Part shown: in pieces, positions 1 through 12,490 of the stretch
Numbering within the stretch: position 1 is the stretch's first letter
How the letters are laid out: every line of letters begins with the position of its first letter
NCBI GenBank assembly: GCA_029721435.1
Contig: CM056573.1
Span: 126,071,447-126,135,446, forward strand
Direction: 5' to 3'
From: Gymnothorax reevesii
Taxonomy: Eukaryota; Chordata; Actinopteri; Anguilliformes; Muraenidae
Length of the DNA stretch: 64,000 bases
Program-made: the position numbers and the translations under genes
The notes under the pieces: generated by a model
Databases searched by the model: none
What the model was told of the DNA's origin: nothing
The model's input: the letters and a program-made list of their open reading frames with translations, nothing else

Positions 1-299
1 TTGGGATGACTCCTGCTATCATTTTTTGTAAATTCAGGATGAAATGAATGGTTTTAATAAAAGATGTGGAGGATTAACAGCTGTCATGTTTTTTCACAGC
101 CTTTTTAGCTAATATTTTTCAGGGTCACCGGTATTATTGGAGATGGCCTTGTGTGCACGGACTGTAGTCACTGTAGTGACTTTCCTTTTACTTTCGCTTG
201 CTTGGTTATTGGGGCTTTCTTGTCTGTTCTTAATAATGTATGCCTTTGCCACACAACTGTGGCGATGCAAATAAAACACATTTGCATTTGATCAGCCCT

Positions 300-512
300 G
301 AGGGAGCTGGAGCTAGAGAGGGAAAAGGAATTAGAGAGATGGAATGAGGGAGATAGGGAGAGGGAATGAGAGAGAGGGAATGAGGGAGAGATGGAATAAG
401 AGAGAGAGAATGAGGGAGATAGGGAGAGAGGGAACAAGAGAGAAAGGGAGTGAGTGAGAGTGGGAGAGAGGGAATGAGGGAATAAGAGAGAGGGAAAGAG
501 GGAGATGCTACA
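300..512. repeat. GA-rich low-complexity block
   Basis: Irregular (GAGA/GGGAGAGAGGGAATGA)n purine-rich tract on the + strand. The reverse-strand Ser/Leu/Pro-rich ORFs here are translation artefacts of this repeat. Confidence 0.9.
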
Positions 513-654
513 GCAGCTGTTTTGCCTTCTTCTCTTCCCCCACTCCAGACATGACAGGGCTTCTCTGTTTCAGACACTATAAAAACAGTCGCCCGTCTCT
601 CTCGCTCATCTTCAGCTCCAGAGGTGTGTTTTCCAGGGTGATGATCGCCCCAAC

Positions 655-691
<37 letters not shown>

Positions 692-722
692 TGCAGTGGG
701 TGTACATGTGTGTGTGTGTGTG
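655..722. repeat. (GT)n microsatellite pair
   Basis: Two GT runs (about 655-688 and 706-722) separated by gcgcgtgcagtgggtgtaca. An ORF translating as CVCVCVC is an artefact. Confidence 0.92.
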
Positions 723-2284
723 CGCACGTCTGAGAGTGCTTGAGTGTTAACAACAGTGTTAAATGCTCCCATTTTAGAGGCATTTATGGCCTGGCAAAAT
801 AATTGAATTGAGCTAACTGATGGGATAATTTTGTGATACATTTACAGTTCGTAGTGCGTTTGTGTACTTTCTGTAGTTATTATTAGCATAGGCCCAGAGA
901 GAGAGAGAGTGAGATTATCAGTCATTTTCACTTTGACCAGATCAGCCTGAGTATGAGAAGGGGTCTTGCTATTGCACTTCCTGGGTCAGATGAGGATTTG
1001 GTGCTGTGTTCAGCAGGTGGGGGTGTGGCTGATTGGGTGGTAATGGGGCTTTAGGTCTTTATTTGTGTCAGTCAGGCCTTGCCGTGGCTGCTCTTGTTCT
1101 GTGGTTGCGCTTGTGGGGGCAGTTGGAGGACACCGCCCAGGTAAGCAGGCGAGATTAAGCACCGTCACCTGAACCCCCACCCGATCCTTTAACTCCTGCT
1201 CATGAGCGTAACCCCACCCACTGTGGGAAACGGGCACAGATGGCTGTGACTATTATTCCTTATTGTTCTTCATTCTTAATCCTTTATTTACCCAGTGGAA
1301 TAGGGAGAGCTATTAATTACATGTTTTTCTCTTCATCACGGACTGCGTGGGAGGGATGTCGGACAGAACAGTTAAGATAAAACAGGTGTACTTTATTTAA
1401 CCCTGTAGGGTATTCATTTTCTGCATTTAATTCATCCTAATTACTTAGTAGAAGTGGGCTTCTGTAGTGCAGCACCTGGGTACTGACTCCAGTCTCCAGT
1501 CCAGGGGCACAGGCAGGAGTGTTCCTACAGAGCATGATTATCCAAGTAAGGAATAGGATCAGAGTCAAGTATCACATTTTTGTCGATATTTGTTTATATT
1601 GTAGAGATGCTGTAACTATTGGCGCTTTCAAAAAATATTAACACAATGTGATTTTTGATTATCCATCATTATTCATGTGGATATGGTGACCAAGCATGTA
1701 CAGGCAACAGCTCGAACAGTCTGATAAGTGCAGAAAACTGCTTCCCTCACTGTAATGCAGCCTTTAAAACCAGAAAAGACAACACTTCAGTATTATTATG
1801 ATATTAAGATATTCAAAATCCCTGAGGATATTTTCCATCATGATATAGTGTTGCAGCTGATGGTACATTTTTGGATTGATTCATCGCCAAAATTCATGAG
1901 CAGTTGATCAATTATTTAGGAGCTTCGCCTCGGCAAACTCATTCCTGGTGGCGGCAATGCAGCAATGTATTGTACAGGGCTAAAATCTAGGATTTCGAGC
2001 CGGAACAAGTTAAATGCTGCTGAGAACTAATGTTCTTTTCTTGGCTGAGTCATAATGAACAAATGATGTTAAAGGGCATCTGAAATAAAAGTAAGCATGT
2101 CATCTTCGATTGCTCTCACATTACAAATGTGATTCTTTTTCTGTTGTTTTAATCAAGTGACATTATGTTTACAAATTTAGATATTTTTTACATCGTATAT
2201 ACAAATAGATTTTTTTTTATGACCCAGGAAAGAATTGAATTATTAGACTGCATTCAGTGTTTTCAGTAACGTGACTTTTGCATA

Positions 2285-4205
2285 CCCTGTCGCGATAATC
2301 AATAAATCAATTAATCTAACGATAACAAAAAATGAGGTCGATAAGTTTTCTGGGGTCGATAATTTTCATTTATCAAAGACACTGGATGTCAAGAGAGTTA
2401 ACTCCAGTGCATTGATCTTGACTGATTACTCGCGGTTCCTTACTCCTCCGTGGAGTGAACCGTCTTGTCAATCACTCACTCTTTGTCAGTCAGGGATGTG
2501 ATTTTTCCGCTAATTCGCGAAATTCTGCTTTTTTATCTTCAAAATTAAAAAAATAAACAAAACTGATTTTCAGGCATAAAAATATACATATACAGCATTC
2601 CGACTTTTAGTATTTCCGTAACTGAATTGATCTTATGCATGATGCATTCTACAGAATTTCCGTTTTCAAATTAGCCTGCTAAGACACTTTCGGTCAAATG
2701 TCATGCTGTGTGGGCAGGGGCTGCGGCGGCAAGTTTAAACACTGCGGAAAAGAAACGACTCGGATATTGCGGATATTCGAGACGACAGATAGCTTGTAGT
2801 ATAGTAATAATAATTAATAGTCCGTATACCGGTATTTTATGTTGCCCATTCGGCTAGTGGAGCGAGGATGAAGCAGTCTTGTAGCCTAAGTTTCAGCGGC
2901 GTGAGGGGTTGACGGCTGAACGCTGCTGCATCCCTTTATGTAACTCGTCAGACAAACGCTGTACACCGTGGGTAAGTTGCGTGGTCGGTTCAGTGTGTAT
3001 CAGTTTCCCCCGGGAGAGCGAGTGGGTGCTCGTCTTAGCTCTTCGCCAGCTCCCATTAATGGTAGTATGGCCAGTCAAACCATAACTTTGCATTACGTAA
3101 GCTTGCCAACAAACTTGATGGACCTTTATTTTCCTTCCTCACTTTCGCACACTTTAATATGAAGCATTATCACCCTACTTTTTGACTTCGGTGATGCTGA
3201 ATTAATTGGTTACTGTGGCCAGCATACACACGGGTTATTAGTGCTAACGCAGCTGGGCGTCTCGCTCCAAAGCAAAATCATGGTTATTTCATCAGCTGCC
3301 CAGCTAATCCATGACCTTTAGCAATATTAGCGAACGATACCACTAACTTTTCTATCGCGTCGTAAAGGTAAAAGTTAGTGGTATCGTTCGCTAATATTAA
3401 AGGTGCTTCTGCCCTTCCGCGTAGTTTCACTTTTGTTTCTCATGTAAATGGGGCGTCACTGGACACCGAATATAGCCGAATGTGGCTAGTTGGTGACACA
3501 GTTTTCCGATGTCGTTGGCTTATTCACAAGGTTAATTTGTAATGCATAATATTTAATGCATATTTCCAGGAGTTCCATCAGGATTGTGTTTTCGGTCAAT
3601 AATTGGAAGTTGAAAATGCTCACAGAACTCATTGATGGTTTCTACAGATGATTGGATAAAGAAAAAAGATTTATTAGCGGCGTGTACCTATAGTGATTAT
3701 GTTCTTATTTTTCATTTTTGCTATTACACAGTACATTCAGGGTAGTCTAAATTCATAAAATCCCATGAGCATGTGACTTTGTGATATTATTTTGGAGTTG
3801 AATGTGAAGTCAATGATTTTATTGATATATTGGCTATATTCAATGAATGTTATTTGACTTTTATCTGAGTGCAATAGTGGCAGATTAAAGTCTCTGCCAC
3901 TTTGGAGCTTGTAACTAATTTTGACTTGACTTACAAATGAAAGATTGCATGTGTTTGTTGGCTTGAATATACATAAGATAATAATTCTGCTTTTTTATTT
4001 TATTTTATTGAATTCTTCGTACACTTAGGGCACTAAAAATCACTAAAACCTAGGAGCTCATTGATCTTTAAAATTTGAATTTGAATTTTTATAGAATATC
4101 ATTATATTTGAAAAATGGCACCGAAACGACAATATTATCATTTATCGCAATAAATTTTGGGACAATTTATCGTCCAGCAAAATTTGTTATTGTGACAGGC
4201 CATAC
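2285..4205. mobile_element. Degenerate hAT-like TIR element
   Basis: The left border near 2285 (ccctgtcgcgataatcaata) and the right border near 4205, read on the opposite strand (cctgtcacaataacaaattt), share a CCTGTCRCRATAA terminal inverted repeat. The TIR is followed by AT-rich sequence with several TTATCGCGATAA-like motifs. No transposase frame survives. Borders are approximate and no target duplication was identified. Confidence 0.42.
3323..3398. repeat. Perfect 29-bp inverted repeat, 18-nt loop
   Basis: Bases 3323-3351 are the exact reverse complement of 3370-3398. The 18-base spacer is 3352-3369. The outer flanks (cctttagc on the left, aaagg on the right) extend the pairing imperfectly. 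It lies inside the degenerate hAT-like element. Confidence 0.95.
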
Positions 4206-5080
4206 CCCTTGAGGCCAACAGACCATTTTTTCATAATTTCAGTTCATAATAAACATTCCACAGAGCTGCCATGCAAGCCTGTCATTTTTGCATTTTTTGA
4301 AACCCAGGGATATTGAGATTGCATTTTTTAGTAAGAACCATATGTTGACAAACTCAAAGTTATAGCGCTATTCACTGTTTATAAACAATGACATCATAGT
4401 TGTGTATGCGCAGTTTAGCAGTTGGCAGAAAGTGTGATCGTAACACAAAGAAACGTGGCAAGTAGCCTCTTTGGTTTGTCGCTTAGAATCCTGAAAAAGG
4501 TGATTCCTGAACCGTTAACGAACCCTTGGCCTACAGCACCCACAGCAGTAGGTCATTGTCATTCATTATAAACAGCTAGTCCCTTATGTCCCTTATGTTT
4601 CCTGAGCTCCACTTCTCATATTTAATATTGCTGGGTATTTGTGAGGAATTCTTACCCTGAAACTGCTGCCAGGATGTTTGCATGCAAAGTGTAGATAGGT
4701 TTATGTATTTCTAACTGGATGGGTCAGTATTAATGTCATTTAGTTGGTGAAGGACAGAAAAGCCTTTTCAAAGCAAAGGTTTGCCACCAAACATTAATTG
4801 TTGTTTCAAGTTTCCGTCCGTTCTATGGTAGCCATTAACGTTAGCGACAAATCCGCAATTGCCTCCCCTCAGGGTTCTCTTTCTCTGATGGGATTCTGTA
4901 ATTGCACAACTAAGGCTTACATTGTCATCAGTCCCTGAATCAAAATAAGGAACAAATACAATATGGTAGAAATAACAGAAGGGAAGCAGAAGAATTACTA
5001 TTTTGCCCGCCAGGTGGGCATTTGTTCCCATTAGACTGTGACAACTCGTGAAAACTACGTATTATATGGGGGCTGCCAAG
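4206..5080. other. Gene-free stretch
   Basis: AT-rich non-coding sequence. I see no gene, strong repeat or structured element here. Confidence 0.4.
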
Positions 5081-5179
5081 CTGTCACGGAATTACAGTCC
5101 CACTACATTTTGGGTTGTAACTCTACAACTAGGCAAGATAAAATCAAGTATGATGTGTCATATTGAAGGTATTAACTTG

Positions 5180-5941
5180 TTGTCCCCCGCCGCGCATTTA
5201 GCGCGAAGCGGGGGACATAGTATTCAGCTCCGTCCGTACGTCCGTCCGTACGTCCCGAAACCTTGTCTGCGCGATATCTCAAGGAGTAAGCATCGGATTT
5301 TTTTCAAATTTGGTGTCAACATGTATTAGGGTAATGTCCCCGCGCCAGTCGAATTTGGTGACCTTCGCGACATTTTCAAGGTCACACCGAGGTATGATAG
5401 ATTCTGACACTGAAATGCTTGTCTGCGCAATATCTCAAGAAGGAAGCCTTGGATTCTTTTCAAATTTGGTGTCAACATGTATTAGGGTAATGTCCCGGCG
5501 CCAGTCGAATTTGGTGACCTTCGCGACATTTTCAAGGTCACACCGAGGTATGATAGATTCTGACACTGAAATGATTGTCTGCGCGATATCTCAAGAAGTA
5601 AGCATCGGGTTTTTTTCAAATTTGGTGTCAACATGTATTAGGGTAATGTCCCGGCGCCAGTCGAATTTGGTGACCTTCGCGACATTTTCAAGGTCACACC
5701 GAGGTATGATAGATTCTGACACTGAAATGCTTTTCTGCGCGATATCTCAAGAAGGAAGCCTCGGATTCTTTTCAAATTCGGTGTCAACATGTATGATGGT
5801 GATGCCCCGGCGCCAGTCGATTTTGGTGACCTTCGCACCATTCTCAAGGTCACACCGAGAGAATGTCGATTTTCACACTTTTGGCATGTTCATGCTAAAT
5901 CAGACCATTCCTTTCAACTGACAGGGTTTGGAAGTACATAA
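5180..5941 (+). mobile_element. Hairpin-headed TIR element with 156-bp tandem units, copy A
   Basis: It starts TTGTCCCCCGCC and forms a hairpin: CCCCGC, GCGC, loop ATTTA, GCGC, then GCGGGG. After that come gacatagtatt, a TCCG/TACG tract (5226-5254), a gatatctcaag box and four units of exactly 156 bp. The phrase tggtgtcaac recurs at 5311, 5467, 5623 and 5779. Each unit carries ttcaaatttggtgtcaaca and caaggtcacaccgag. Because 156 is a multiple of three, the units produce a long repetitive open frame (5310-5921) that I regard as an artefact. The right end is abutted by copy B. Confidence 0.75.
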
Positions 5942-6673
5942 TTGTCCCCCGCCGCGCGGAATGCGCGAAGCGGCGGGACATAGTATTTACGACCGTCCGT
6001 CTGTCCGTACGTACGTCCGTCCGTCCGTACGTCCTGAATCCTCGTCAGCGAGATATCTCAAGAACGAATTGACGGATTTCCTTCAAATTTGATGTCAACA
6101 TGTATTAGTCTGATACCCCGGCGCCAGACGATTTCCGTGACCTTCGCGCCATTCTCAAGGTCACACTGAGAGATTGTGCATTTTCACACTGATAGCCTTG
6201 TCAGCGAGATAACTCAAGAACAAATCGACGGATTTACTTCAAATTCCATGTCAACATATATTACGGTGATGCCCCAGCGCCAGTCGATTTCGGTCACCTT
6301 CGCGCCATTCTCAAGGTCACACCGAGAGATTGTGCATTTTCACACAGACAGCCTTGTCAGCGAGGTATCGAAAGAACGAATCGACGGATTTACTCCAAAT
6401 TCCATGTTAACATATATTGGGGTGATACCCCGGCGCCAGTCGATTTCGGTGACCTTTGCGCCATTCTCAAGGTCACACCGAGAGATTGTGGATTTTCACA
6501 CTGATAGCCTTGTCAGCGACATATCTCAAGAACGAATCGACGGATTTACTTCTAATCTTATGTCAACATGTATTAGGGTGATACCCCGGCGCCAGTCTTT
6601 GATGACCTTCGCGCCATTCTCAAGGTCACACCGAGAAATTGTTCATTTTGACACATTTTGTGGCGGGGGACAA
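5942..6673 (+). mobile_element. Hairpin-headed TIR element with 156-bp tandem units, copy B
   Basis: It begins TTGTCCCCCGCC at 5942 and ends GGCGGGGGACAA at 6662-6673, a perfect 12-bp terminal inverted repeat. It has the same layout as copy A: a palindromic head with GCGC arms, a CCGTCC/TACG tract and a gatatctcaagaacg box. Four 156-bp units follow, with atgt(c/t)aacat phrases at 6092, 6248, 6404 and 6560. Sequence divergence from copy A shows the two arrays evolved separately. The in-frame repetitive ORF at 6176-6715 is not credible as a gene. Confidence 0.78.
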
Positions 6674-6764
6674 AGACACGTTAGTGTCAAATACTTGTTC
6701 TTTAATATTATTTAGTGAAAATATATTTTTTGAGAAATTTTCATAGAAGAAACAAACAAAAACT

Positions 6765-7000
6765 ACTCCGTCACGGAATTACACAAAATTGACGTGGTTT
6801 TTTTAATGTTGTGTTTAACTATTCAGAAAATGATGTTCCTGTCATAGTTAAGTTATGAAACTTCAATATGTTCATATTTATGGTGTTTTTTGTTAATACT
6901 GTGAGTTATTTAGACTTTAACGCTGCTTTATGGGCAAGAAATTTCAAAAAGTCAATGTCACGGAATTAAAAGAGGCAAATTGTCACGGAATGACAACAAT
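6765..7000. repeat. Repeated TCACGGAATT motifs
   Basis: GTCACGGAAT(T/G) occurs near 6770, 6958 and 6981, and once more at about 5083, left of the hairpin-headed pair. This suggests that copies A and B inserted into an older repeat carrying this motif. Confidence 0.45.
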
Positions 7001-7159
7001 AGTATTAATTAGTTTCAATGTACTTATTTCAATATATTATACATATATACATAATTATTTACATTTTTACAGTTAAGCAATATATTACAATGAGTTTTCC
7101 ACTTATAATGACCAATCATAACACATACTTCAATTTTTTTTTTATTCTCCATGTCAACA

Positions 7160-7325
7160 TTGGCTTGGCGGGCCCCATAAATGGAACTGCTTCCGCCAAA
7201 TGACTGTACTCTTTTTGGCAGAGCTTGCATACTGCCTGTTTGTTGTAACTCACAGCAAGGCCAAAAATATTTCCACGCCCAAGATTTGGCAGAACGCTGG
7301 GGTAAGATAGGCTTTTTGTCCATTT
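7160..7325 (-). pseudogene. BED zinc-finger fragment of a hAT-type transposase (broken)
   Basis: On the minus strand two overlapping frames give KSWAWKYFW, then QAVCKLCQKEYS, then FGGSSSIYG. That order (aromatic motif, CxxC, GGSSS) is that of a BED zinc finger as found in hAT transposases. At least two frame changes separate the pieces, and no downstream catalytic region was recognised. It is a decayed remnant with modest support. Confidence 0.35.
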
Positions 7326-7489
7326 TGTTTTTGCACAAATGGCACACACTAGGAACAACCTAAAAATGTGCTGCTCACTATCTATATAGAAGTCATCCAT
7401 ACACTTGCAGGACATTGAAGCCAACAATGCAAACTTGTAGTGCCGTGATGTGGACTTTGGGCTGTGTGGCTCGGTGCTTCCCAAAAGAA

Positions 7490-8065
7490 ATTAGTGAGTG
7501 GGGACAAAAAGAAGAGCAAAATCACATGATTTTGCCAGGAATTTTATTTTTATCACTTCTGGGAATCACTAGTTGTTCTGAAGTCCTTTTGTTCGGTGTA
7601 AAACTGGCAATGTGCCGTTCAGCGTGATCTAGCGCTGGTGTTTATTTGATCTCCGCAAAGTTTCCCCTTAGCCAAGGCAGTCAGAATTCCAGCTCGAGCA
7701 CTCGACAGTCGTTGCAACCAGGGCGAGCTCTCATGCATCTGATTAATCATCGGACCAATAGAACGATATCAAGATTATATTGATACATTTACAGCCCTAG
7801 TGGGGAAAGTGAAGGACGGGTAGAGAGAAACTGGGGCAAAGCCCTGGTGCATATTTGGGGTTAAGGGTCTTCAACTGAGTCTAAAAGCAGCAACTCAATG
7901 GTTGGTAGTCAAGTGACCACCCATTAGGCTACCCTGCAGCTTGATAGTCTTGTGTATGTTTCTCTAGATGAGTATCCGTTAAATTTATCATTTAAGATTT
8001 GAGTGATGCAGTGCATGTTTTGGACGTGTTTTGGTCATGCGACGCCCGCATTCCCTTCTCCTCAG
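7490..8065. other. Intron or flank, no feature seen
   Basis: Non-coding up to the CUB exon. Nothing recognisable. Confidence 0.35.
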
Positions 8066-8290
8066 GTGATGGGTGTGGCCACACACTGCTGGGAGCTCAG
8101 AGCGGAACGCTGTCATCGCGGAACTACCCGGGGACGTACCCCAACGGGACGCGGTGCGAGTGGCGAGTCCAAGCGCCTCGTGGCCGGTTGCTGAGGCTGG
8201 CATTCGGCGACTTCAACCTGGAGCCCAGCCAAGACTGTGCAACCGCCGGGGCCCTCACCATCATCCCTGGCAATGGGGGGCCCGCCCTCG
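8066..8290 (+). CDS. dcbld1: dcbld1-like exon: first part of CUB domain
   Basis: The acceptor ...ctcctcag precedes 8066 and the donor gtaagg starts at 8291. The reading frame begins at 8068 (GAT GGG TGT), so the first two bases complete a split codon from a missing upstream exon. The product begins GDGCGHTLLGAQSGTLSS and continues with NYPGTYPNGTRCEW, the classic start of a CUB domain with its first cysteine pair, then FGDFNLE. One base is left over (phase 1), matching the next exon. CUB domains are extracellular binding modules. The exon is G+C-richer than the surrounding intron. Confidence 0.88.
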
Positions 8291-9149
8291 GTAAGGCAAC
8301 AAGTGGGGAAATTCAGATGCACTGCAAGACCAAGTGTATGTAGACCCTTATTGGCCTGGGGGCTTCGTTTCCTGGTTGCTTATTCGCAAACCTTAAGTCA
8401 CCAAAGGAAGGTCCCGCCTTGACCCGGAACGAATTTCATTGGTTGTCCAAACGCCACCTTTTTTTTGCTGCTACTTCAGCATTTGGGTTAAGGTTAGGGT
8501 TGTAGCACTTACAGTGCCACAGAAGAAGAATGTTTTTGGACAACCAATGAAATTTGTTCGGGGCATGGTCAAGGCGGGACCTTCCCTTGCCGTCTTAGGG
8601 TTCGCAAATTTGCTTCCCGGTTTGTGCTTAAGTAGATTTAGCAAGAAGTCGACGTCCCAGTTGATCCTAGTGGTGTGTTATGGGGGTAGGAGAATCTGGG
8701 CGGACTGGTCACTTTCTTCTGCACTGGTCTGAACCAACAGTGCTTGGACCTTACTCTGTGCATGGGGGCGATTGTTACGCCAAAACCGGAAAGGCCTTTT
8801 CTCAAACTCACAGAAAATCAGAATAGTTTGGAAAGTTGTTGTCATTACTATTGCATAGGGATTTTCCCGCAGTGGGAACTGCTCCAGACCGTGGAGTGTC
8901 TGCTTACTTTTCACCATGTAGTGTGTCTGTTTGTGATTAAGAATCTGTGTGGGTCTATGAAATGGATACTGTGTGAAAGATGTGGGAAACTGTACGCTTA
9001 AGGGACAGCTTTAGAGTCACTGCATGTGTGTTAGTTTGTCCGTTTGCTGGTCAGCTGTCGGGGCTGTTTGGCCTGGCCGTGTGATAAAGAGGTTATTGCC
9101 GAAGAGATATGCGCACCATGGTGGCTCACACACACAGTTATTGTCTCTC

Positions 9150-9155
9150 TTTCTT

Positions 9156-9189
<34 letters not shown>

Positions 9190-9287
9190 GCTCATGTGAT
9201 CGCCGCATGTTTAACCCTGCTGACATGCTGGGATCCTATGGGGGGTTCTCTTGGGAGAGGGAGAAGCAGTCAATATGTGTGTTTCTG

Positions 9288-9324
<37 letters not shown>

Positions 9325-9447
9325 CTGTGAGTATGTAATATGCGTGTGCGTAAGTTTTTGTATGTCTACATATGTATATTTGCATGTCTGAGTGTGATTG
9401 CTTACGTGTGTGTGCATACCTATGTGTGTACACACAAGTATGTGTTT

Positions 9448-9490
<43 letters not shown>

Positions 9491-9523
9491 TGAGTGCGCG
9501 TGGGTATGTGTGTGTGAGGCGTA

Positions 9524-9556
<33 letters not shown>
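9150..9556. repeat. CA/GT microsatellite cluster
   Basis: A (CA)n run at about 9161-9187, (GT)n at about 9293-9322, (GT)n at about 9455-9489 and (GT)n at about 9525-9554. GT-rich, partly degenerate spacers lie between the last three. The polarity switches from CA to GT within 150 bases. Confidence 0.92.
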
Positions 9557-9559
<3 letters not shown>

Positions 9560-11237
9560 GGTGAGAGACAGAGAGCAGGGGGTGCACAGCAGATGCAGTG
9601 TAAGTGGTAGCCGAATGCTTTACGGTGCTGGAATGTTAATGTGAACGGCTGGCCGCTCAGTGCCGAGGAAAAACATTCCGGTCCGTGTTTCCCGGGCCTG
9701 TCTCATGTTCCGCTGGCTTGGGAATGCCAGCAGTAGTGTAGCCCTGTCACTTCCCAATCACCCCCGCCACTAGTCTTAGGGTCTGTTTACAGTCCAGCAG
9801 TTCCCCTGACCGACAGGATGTGTCACCCCTCTTCCCGAAAGCCTCCTTGGAATACCGCATAACCCCCGCCCACACTCCTCCTCTCCCACTGTCATTCCTA
9901 AAATTTCCAACTGGTCGCCCCAACACCCCCCTCCCTCCTCTTTGGCCTGTGATTAATGGACTTTCCATCTGAAGACCCACTAAAAACGATAAAATGAGCA
10001 GCCCGGGACATTATAATATGCAGGCCTGACAGACCCTCTCTACAGGCTGCCACGGACTATATTTGCATCATGGACCTGTAGTGTAAAAGGCATGTAGCTA
10101 CGTATTATTGTGCTCATGGTGAGCTTCATTAATCATTTGACAGTGGCACGAACTAGTGCTGTGACACATTACTACAGATGAGCAACACAAAAACTGCAAC
10201 ACAACACTTTTTTATGTTTTGCTGGCAACCCTTTTTACATGTATAAGTGTGTGCTTCACTATTCTTTACCTTCTGTGTGGTTTGTTCTTTAACGTTTGTG
10301 AGCCTCTTAAAAAGATCACCTTCCTTCATCTAGAATGAGGCCTGTCAATACGGTGGCGTAGTGTCATAAAATAACTGGTGAGATCTTCAGATACAGGAGT
10401 GAAGAACAGCACAGAGGCAATATTTTAAAAGAAAATTTACTAACTTGTTTCATTGGTAAAAACTTTAACTAAGGTCAACCAAAATTAACATGATGTCAAG
10501 AAACCAACTTAGTTACCGATTACATCCCGTGAAGCCGATTCCAAACAGGAAATGGGATGCAGGAGAGGCATGTTGAAGATCAAAGGGTCTCACGCCCGGG
10601 TCTCTCGAGAGAAGAATCCTAAGTTTTGAATGACTTGTTTGTTTTTGTGCATTTTCCAACATGGCTGCCAGCTGAGGCTTGCATCAAATTCCCTTGAACA
10701 GGCTGTTGCAACAATGGACGCCATCTTTATAAGCAAGACGAGAATGTTCGCAGATTTTCTTGCTCGTCTTTGCAAGACCACATGTAGTTTAATGGTTCAA
10801 GAGGCAAGTACTCGTGGGCTCTAGCCCGACCCCATGACCTTGAACATGCCCCAGGTCACGCCAAGCAGCATTTCTGTTGGGGTAAGCAGTGGAAGCTACC
10901 ACCTAGTTCTTTATTATGGGGGAGTCGTCTGGGACTTGAATGGGGATTTATATTTAATTTGGTTTCTTGTAGAACCTCCTTTGTTGTTGTTTTGCTTTTG
11001 AATCTTCCTCATATTTATCGTGACCATGTTTATTGTGTTTGGTTTCAATATTTCCTGTTGTGTTTAGTTGATTTTATATAAATGAAAGGTGCCTTTTTGG
11101 TTTGAGGAGCTACATCGTTACCCATTTAACTGCCTTCACCCCTTTGGTAGATCATATTTTGAGTCACGGTGATCTGATTGAAAAATATGTTGAACATGAC
11201 TCAACCTGATTGCACCACCTCTAACTCTCAGTTCAGG
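9560..11237. other. Intron stretch without recognised features
   Basis: Part of the roughly 6-kb intron inside the CUB domain. No gene, tandem array or convincing terminal inverted repeats seen. Confidence 0.35.
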
Positions 11238-12490
11238 TACAACCCCAATTCCGAAATAGTTGGGACGAAGTGTAAATCGTGAATAAAATCAAAATGCAAT
11301 GGCTTTCAGATCACAGTAGCCAATATGTTACTTACAATAGAACATAGAATAACATTTCAAATGTTGAAACTGTGATATTCTACATCTTTATCCGCAAAAT
11401 TAGCTTATGTCAAATTTTCTGGCTGCAGCAGGTCTCAAAAAATTAAGGACACAAAAAAGGGCTGAAAAAGCTATTAATATATTAGAGAATCTGCTGAAAG
11501 AACATTTAAAAAATTAATTACTTCAATGAAATTTAATTAAGTTAACTGGCATCAGCTGTGTAACATGATTGGCTGTGAAAGGGATGTCTTAGAAGGGCTG
11601 AGTCTCTCAGAAGTAAAGATGGCCAGAGGCTCTCCAACCTGTGAAGGCCTGCGTTAAAAAAATTGGTGGAATACTTTAAAAACAATGTTCCTCAACATCA
11701 AATTGCAAAGGCTTTGAAGGTCTCATTATCGACAGTGCATAACATCATCAAAAGACTCAGAGAAACTGGAAAAATCTCTGTGTGTAAGGGACAAGGCCGA
11801 AGACCTTTACTGGATGTCCGTGATCTTCAGGCCCTCAGACGCCACTTGCTTCACTCACTGGCATGAGTCTGTCATTGACATTACTAAATAGGCCCAGGAA
11901 TGATTCAAGAAACCACTGCATGTAAACAGTCCGCCGTGCCATCCACAGATGCCACCTTAAACTCTTTCATGCAAAAAGGAAGTCATTGTTGAGCATGATC
12001 CAGAAGCACTGCCCTGTTCTGTGGGCCTAGGCTCATTTAAAATGGACATTAGCAAAGTGGCAAAGTGTCCTGTGGTCAGATGAGTCTAAATTTTACATTC
12101 CTTTTGGAAATTATGGGCATCGTGTCCTCCGGTCTAAAGAGGAGAAAGACCACCCCTCCTGTTATCAGAGTTCAGTTCAAAAGCCAGCATCTCTAATGGT
12201 ATTGGGATGCATTAGTGCATATGCTATGGGACACTTGCATGTTTTAAAAAGCACCATGAATGCTGAATGGTATATAAAGGTTTTAGAGCAACATATGCTC
12301 CCCTCCAGCCGACATCTATTCCAGGGAAGGCCTTGTGTATTTCAGCAGGACAATGCAAAACCACATACTGCAGCTATTACAACTGCATGGCTTCGTGGTA
12401 GAAGAATCTGTGTGCTGAACTGGGCTGCCTGCAGTCCTGATCTATCACCGATTGAGGACATTTTTCTAATATCTTTCTATAAGATAAAAT
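11238..12490 (+). pseudogene. Tc1/mariner transposase pseudogene with left terminal inverted repeat
   Basis: The left end begins TACAACCCCAATTCCGAAAT at 11238, with a TA at the target. A helix-turn-helix segment (QHQIAKALKVSLSTVHNIIK) is encoded at 11663-11866. The catalytic triad is visible in one frame: Asp at 12079 (WSDESKF), Asp at 12349 (QQDNAKPH) and Glu at 12454 (DLSPIED). Thirty-four residues separate the last two, so it is DD34E as in Tc1. Stops interrupt the frame between the pieces. The coding sequence breaks soon after the Glu and no right terminal repeat is found, so the 3' end is lost. Confidence 0.85.

Larger units (their letters stand above)
1..2270. other. Left flank or 5' intron, no gene seen
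   Basis: Non-coding DNA with a purine-rich block (about 300-510), GT tracts (655-688, 706-722) and a short GA run near 897-912. No exon with a signal peptide was recognised. It may be the first intron or the 5' flank of the dcbld1-like gene. Confidence 0.4.

Noticed and set aside
230..841. 203-residue open frame on the minus strand
   Set aside because: Translation of the GA-rich and GT microsatellites; no domain, no splice context.
5310..5921. 203-residue repetitive protein
   Set aside because: It is the 156-bp tandem unit read through four times; also open in other frames, and the host is a TIR element.
1..8065. Signal peptide exon of the dcbld1-like gene
   Set aside because: Searched for an ATG-led hydrophobic segment followed by a donor in phase with 8066; found none that was convincing.
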